The notes beneath the pieces are model-generated. The model was not told where the DNA came from and ran no database searches. It was given only the letters and a program-made list of their open reading frames with translations. The translations under genes and the position numbers were made by a program. A stretch of DNA of 25,566 bases, taken from the NCBI GenBank assembly GCA_001953115.1, contig LSSL01000807.1, positions 1 through 25,566 on the forward strand. Reading direction: 5' to 3'. Shown in pieces: positions 21,700-25,566 of the stretch (positions are counted from its first letter, which is position 1; each line of letters begins with the position of its first letter). This DNA is from Smittium mucronatum (lineage: Eukaryota; Kickxellomycota; Harpellomycetes; Harpellales; Legeriomycetaceae).

Positions 21700-22140
21700 A
21701 AAAGTGTTCTGATGGATCAGACCTTAAAATAGTCTGTTCTAATAGAACAAGATATAGTCGTTATAAAAATCCCAAACTTCAAAGAAATTGGCATAAGAGA
21801 AAGCATTAAAATGGTAGAGGGTCAACCCTCACTACTTGGAACCATGTGTGATATAATTGAATGGGGTTTAAATATTACCACCGAGGCTACCCCTTTTGGG
21901 ATCAAAGTACTTCTTAAAAAAGAAAAAAAAATAGGTAAAGATACACAGCTTTATTGAACATTGGGGCGGGAAAATGAATTTTTTTTATAATTTCTGTGAA
22001 GAGACATGCAGTTATTGTAAGTTGACTGGGCACTGGAAATCTGCATGCCCGGAAATCCTAAAGAGGAAATCAAATTCCCCGAAAAATCCTTCAGAAAAAA
22101 TTAATTTCAAATTTGAAACCAATAAAAAGCCTATTTTTTG
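21700..22140 (+). pseudogene. LINE ORF1-like remnant with zinc knuckle
   Basis: One frame reads IPNFKEIGIRESIKMVEGQP, LLGTMCDIIEWGLNITTE and ATPFGIKVLLKK. After a frame change, ETCSYCKLTGHWKSACPE follows, a CX2CX4HX4C zinc knuckle (22007-22048). ORF1 proteins of such elements bind RNA, and the knuckle fits that role. At least one stop and one frameshift break it. Confidence 0.7.
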
Positions 22141-22849
22141 AATAAATTAATCAATACATAAAATAAGAAACCCCGTGGGACCACCGGAGAAAAAATTGTT
22201 ACCAAATTCTCACCAAAAAAAAAAGCTGATATATTAAAAACTATTATTAACTTTAAGAGTTCCTTATTCACAAAAGGATCAATGATTACAGTCAATGGTT
22301 GTTTAAAAACAATTGATGTAAATATAAAAAAATGATTAAAGCACCATAATTTTAGAATAAAATCCAAATAAAAATAAAAAAATAAGAAACTATGCGGTTT
22401 GAAATAAATTCCCCGTAAAAAAAAGAAAAAGAGAAAGAAATTATGCGGATAATTTATAGCATCACCTAGTAAAAAAAATGATTCGTAAAAAAACAAAAAT
22501 CTTAAGGAGCTAATACCAAAACATGTTGAGATTACTGACAGCGAGGTCCTCTTATTTGGTAAAGCTAAATAAAAAAATCTTCAAATCACGTGGATGCCGT
22601 TATATTTTTGTCAAAATCGAAATAGAATTAAAGTAAAGAATAAATCTCCTCTATCTAAATTAAATTATTAAAGAATATTGTGATAAATTTACTGATGAAA
22701 CCTAATCTAATGGAAGTCCAGATTACGAAATAAATCATCAGATCGATTTTTTGTAGCCGATATGATTAAGTAAAGTTGATTTTAATGAATATGTCGACCA
22801 CAACCAAGACCACGATTTTAAATATAATTCTAAAAAAATCTCAAAAAAG

Positions 22850-24097
22850 GAAAGAGAAAACAGACTGTTAGTTTTCAACATTCAAGAACTAAAAAAAACA
22901 GCCAGTAAAGCATCATGTAATGTATAAATTATCTTTGAGGGATGAGTATTTTCATGTAAAAAAATAATAATAAAACAATGAAATAATCAATGGAGACATG
23001 AAATTAAGTCATGTGGCCACTCAAAAAACAAAAATATAAAAGGTGAAATCAAAAAAGTAGAAAAATATCTACAATTTAAAATTCTTTGGCAAAAAAAATA
23101 GAAATTTCGATCTGTAAATTCCAATGGACTATAAAATAAAAACATGAATTTTACTAATAACGAATTGGCTACTTATGATGCTCATTAATACAAATCTGAA
23201 TTATATTCACCTAAAATTCTGATTAATAATCATCTCATAATAATGACATTAATATCCGGAAATTGAAAATTCTGGAGAAGAGCTCAATTATTATTTAATA
23301 TTTGCCAATTCAGACATAATGGCTCTATAAGGGACTTTTTTAAGTAAAAATAATTATAGACATAATATCTCTGGCTATATCTGAATGAACCAAAGGCAGA
23401 TATTGAAAGAGGCGTCACTGGGCTATTATTGGCATTGAAAAATAAAATTATGGACCAACTATTATTGAATATAAATCATCCGAAATTTGAATATCAGGTA
23501 TTTCCAATTGAAAAAAAAATAAAAGAAAACATATTAGAGGAATTTAGTGACACAAATGCACGTGCCAAGCAGCGAGAAAAGGAGAAAAAAATCAAAACAT
23601 TAAATGTCCAGGCTAATTTAAATAGAAAAATTCAAATTCAAAAAATAATTAATGCTGGGGAATCTAAATTGGATGTTCCTAGGGCAACCTAGCTCATTTT
23701 TAAGCTATAATGAACCACCCTAGAGAAGAAGTGACTGATTTTTTTGGTCCTGGGTAATTAAAGGATAAATTGGCAGACTGATTGACCATATCTTTTGCTC
23801 AAGGGCTCAGTTTTAGAAATCTCTAATTCACCGCAAACGAAAATCTCGATGTATCCGATCAAATTAGATCATATTCCGATTTCTGCTGAGTTGAATATCA
23901 ATACAAACAAAATTACATCCAAAAAAATAAAAATTGAAACTACTCGAATTATATTAGAAAAAGGTCGATTAATCAACAGCGATAAATTCAGCATGCCTAT
24001 AGATGATGATTCATCTCTAAATGAACTCGCAAAAGGTCTTATTGTTACTATGTGGGAAAAATCAAAGCGCCTTCGAGTTGCAAATACTGCTTCCTAA
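22850..24097 (+). pseudogene. LINE ORF2 remnant, endonuclease region and linker
   Basis: LLVFNIQELK near 22866 may be the start of an AP-endonuclease domain. LDHIPISAELNIN near 23863-23901 resembles its conserved SDH-P end, with Ser replaced by Leu. Two open pieces remain: 23429-23692 (87 residues, Lys/Glu-rich, not recognised by itself) and 23795-24097 (100 residues, including the DHIPIS motif and the linker into RT). The intervening sequence is stop-rich. Confidence 0.5.
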
Positions 24098-24499
24098 GTG
24101 ATGTAGAAAATCATTTCAAAAAATACATTTACCAGAATAAAAAATCGTATAAATAAATTTCGCAATATTAGAATTGGAAAAATCGGTAAATTGAATATTA
24201 AATTGCTAAATCTAACTCATTAATCACCATTAAAGCTGTAAGGGGATTTTAATACTCTAAAAAAATGGATTTTAACTATAATCAAATCATCAAAAACGAT
24301 TCCAAAATCTATATAAATATGTCAAAGAATGTACTGGAAATGAATTCAGGATCATTTCGGACGACCCAGTATATGTTAAAAATAAAGTTTAGATAACTGA
24401 GAAAAAAAAACTAAAATTTTGGAATAAAAGCCTTTGGCCAATGATAAAACTGTAAATAGCTGTAGTATTATCAAGTGGAAATCTGAAATTAATATAGAT

Positions 24500-25380
24500 T
24501 GTGACTATTTTTCTGAGTTTGGAGAGAGCGTAACATGGGGCGATTTAACTACTGCTCTTATCAATACACCTGGTATTTTTGGATTGATAAGTGAGTTTTG
24601 AAAATTAGTGGAATTAGAAAAATGCCCGAAATCGAAACTAGCTAAATTAATAAAAAAACTTATTAAATTAATGTATCAATATGATGGAATACCTCGTTTC
24701 ATGGAAAATAGCACTGCATCCTCAATAACGAAAAATAATGGTATGGAATATTCCGTTAAGTATTGAGGAATTTAGTTAATACCAAACATTTCGAAGATAC
24801 TATCAAAAATTATAACAGAAAAATAGCTCTAAATGACAAAAAACATGAAATTTTAGTTAAATAACAAATATTTTTTGGAAATTTCTAAGATTGCACTGTT
24901 CAATCAACCACCCTGTATGATATTTTCAGCCAAAGATTTTTTTAAAAAAAATTATATTTTTTATATCGTATACAGCTTAACTTAAGACCGAGTACCAAGC
25001 GTGGCAATTTTTTATGAATTAAGTTTTGTTGGGGCAAATGAAAAACATTTTTCTGCTATATGAAGACTGTATAGATCCACGAAAATAACTGTTAGGGTTG
25101 CTGATGATATTTACAACCCCACTAGATACCTTTATGGGCTACCCGGAATCACTTACACTATTCGATTTTTATATAAACGCTTTTTTAAATGGTATAAATG
25201 GTGTATATGCTCCTGGAATATCTTATTGAATATTTGTGCTGCTTTTTACCGATGATTCAGTACTATTTTCTGAATCAGAGACCTAAATTATATAACCATT
25301 AAATCAAATTATTGACTGGTCGAGCGAATGGAAAATGACGTTGAACACATCGAAATGTAATTTAATGGATGTTTCCGTTC
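24500..25380 (+). pseudogene. LINE reverse transcriptase remnant
   Basis: Blocks in order: TWGDLTTALINTPG; KLVELEKCPKSKLAKLIKKL; IPRFMENSTASSITKNNG; LIPNISKILSKIITEKI, equivalent to the family's Y-RGISLIP-x-KI region; DCTVQSTTLYDIFSQR; LYRSTKITVRVADDIYNPTR; LTLFDFYINAFLNGINGVYA; LLFTDDSVLFSESE, with the two catalytic aspartates at 25251-25256; and IIDWSSEWKMTLNTSKCNLM. A +1 frameshift separates the NPTR and LFDFYIN blocks, and several stops interrupt the frame, so the enzyme is dead. Confidence 0.88.
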
Positions 25381-25566
25381 TCAAATAGTCTGAACTGATA
25401 TTAAAAGATAAAAAAAAGTCTTTTACATATGAATATAGAATATTTTTTATATGTTGAATAATAAATGGAACGTGTCAGGAAACATCAAAAACAATAAATC
25501 AAAAGCCAAAAATTTATTATATTCGGAATATAGTATCCTTAACTGATCTGAAATAAAATTTATTGA

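Larger units (their letters stand above)
21384..25566 (+). mobile_element. Decayed LINE (non-LTR) retrotransposon, 3' part beyond the window
   Basis: The order of recognisable remnants is ORF1-like with a zinc knuckle (22007-22048), an endonuclease end (about 23850-23900), and reverse transcriptase (about 24530-25380). That is the normal order of an AP-endonuclease-type LINE. Many stops and frameshifts interrupt every domain. The 5' boundary is uncertain: similarity-like sequence starts at about 21.7 kb, and an earlier ATG lies at 21384. The 3' end and any poly-A tail lie outside the window. The RT type resembles jockey/TX1-like fungal and microsporidian LINEs as far as I can judge by eye. 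Confidence 0.8.

Noticed and set aside
22131..22496. Minus-strand open frame of 121 codons rich in Phe/Leu, membrane-like
   Set aside because: It is the reverse of A-rich LINE remnant sequence. Runs of A read as Phe on the other strand, which explains both its length and its hydrophobicity.
1..25566. tRNA, rRNA, CRISPR array or prokaryotic operon
   Set aside because: No cloverleaf with A and B boxes, no rRNA signature, no regularly spaced direct repeats and no ribosome-binding-site-led gene cluster was seen. The spliced Zn2Cys6 gene shows the DNA is eukaryotic.

Overview
The window is very AT-rich eukaryotic DNA. It holds one intact protein gene in a long stretch of decayed transposable elements. 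The gene, on the minus strand at 3160-5978, encodes a Zn2Cys6 (Gal4-type) transcription factor with a fungal_trans-type regulatory region, which points to a fungus. The high AT content, short introns, sparse genes and heavy load of dead transposons would fit an early-diverging lineage such as the insect-gut Harpellales (Smittium-like). That placement is inference only. No ribosomal RNA, convincing tRNA or second intact gene was seen.

The transcription factor reads as one 885-residue protein only if three exons are joined. Exon 1 is 853 nt, exon 2 is a 13-nt micro-exon, and exon 3 is 1792 nt, with introns of 89 and 72 nt. Both donors share the same AGGTACCT context. The micro-exon supplies the start of the conserved G-x-A-x-R-x(5)-GLH segment of the regulatory domain.

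Layout. At 1-3159 there is non-coding DNA with at least one copy of a short TTAA-flanked element and a cluster of inverted 30-bp motifs. At 3160-5978 is the transcription factor. From 5979 to 18276 is about 12 kb with no gene I can recognise. It contains many degenerate copies of one ~160-172-bp inverted-terminal-repeat family (ends TTAACCCTTTC...GAAAGGGTTAA, in both orientations), two microsatellites and a few other inverted repeats. At 18277-21182 is a ~2.9-kb hAT DNA transposon with matching end sequences, an imperfect 8-bp target duplication and a full-length but stop-riddled transposase of the ZBED5/FAM200-like type. A copy of the short TTAA element lies inside its left arm. From about 21.4 kb to the window end is a decayed LINE retrotransposon: a zinc-knuckle ORF1 remnant, the tail of an AP-endonuclease domain, then reverse transcriptase including an FTDD catalytic motif. 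It is cut off by the window edge.

The parts do not form a pathway. The transcription factor is the only gene under visible constraint, and its targets cannot be read from this window. The most notable points are the 13-nt micro-exon with a possible in-frame skipping isoform, the abundant piggyBac-like (TTAA/CCC) miniature family with no visible autonomous partner, and an animal-type hAT element in an apparently fungal genome.
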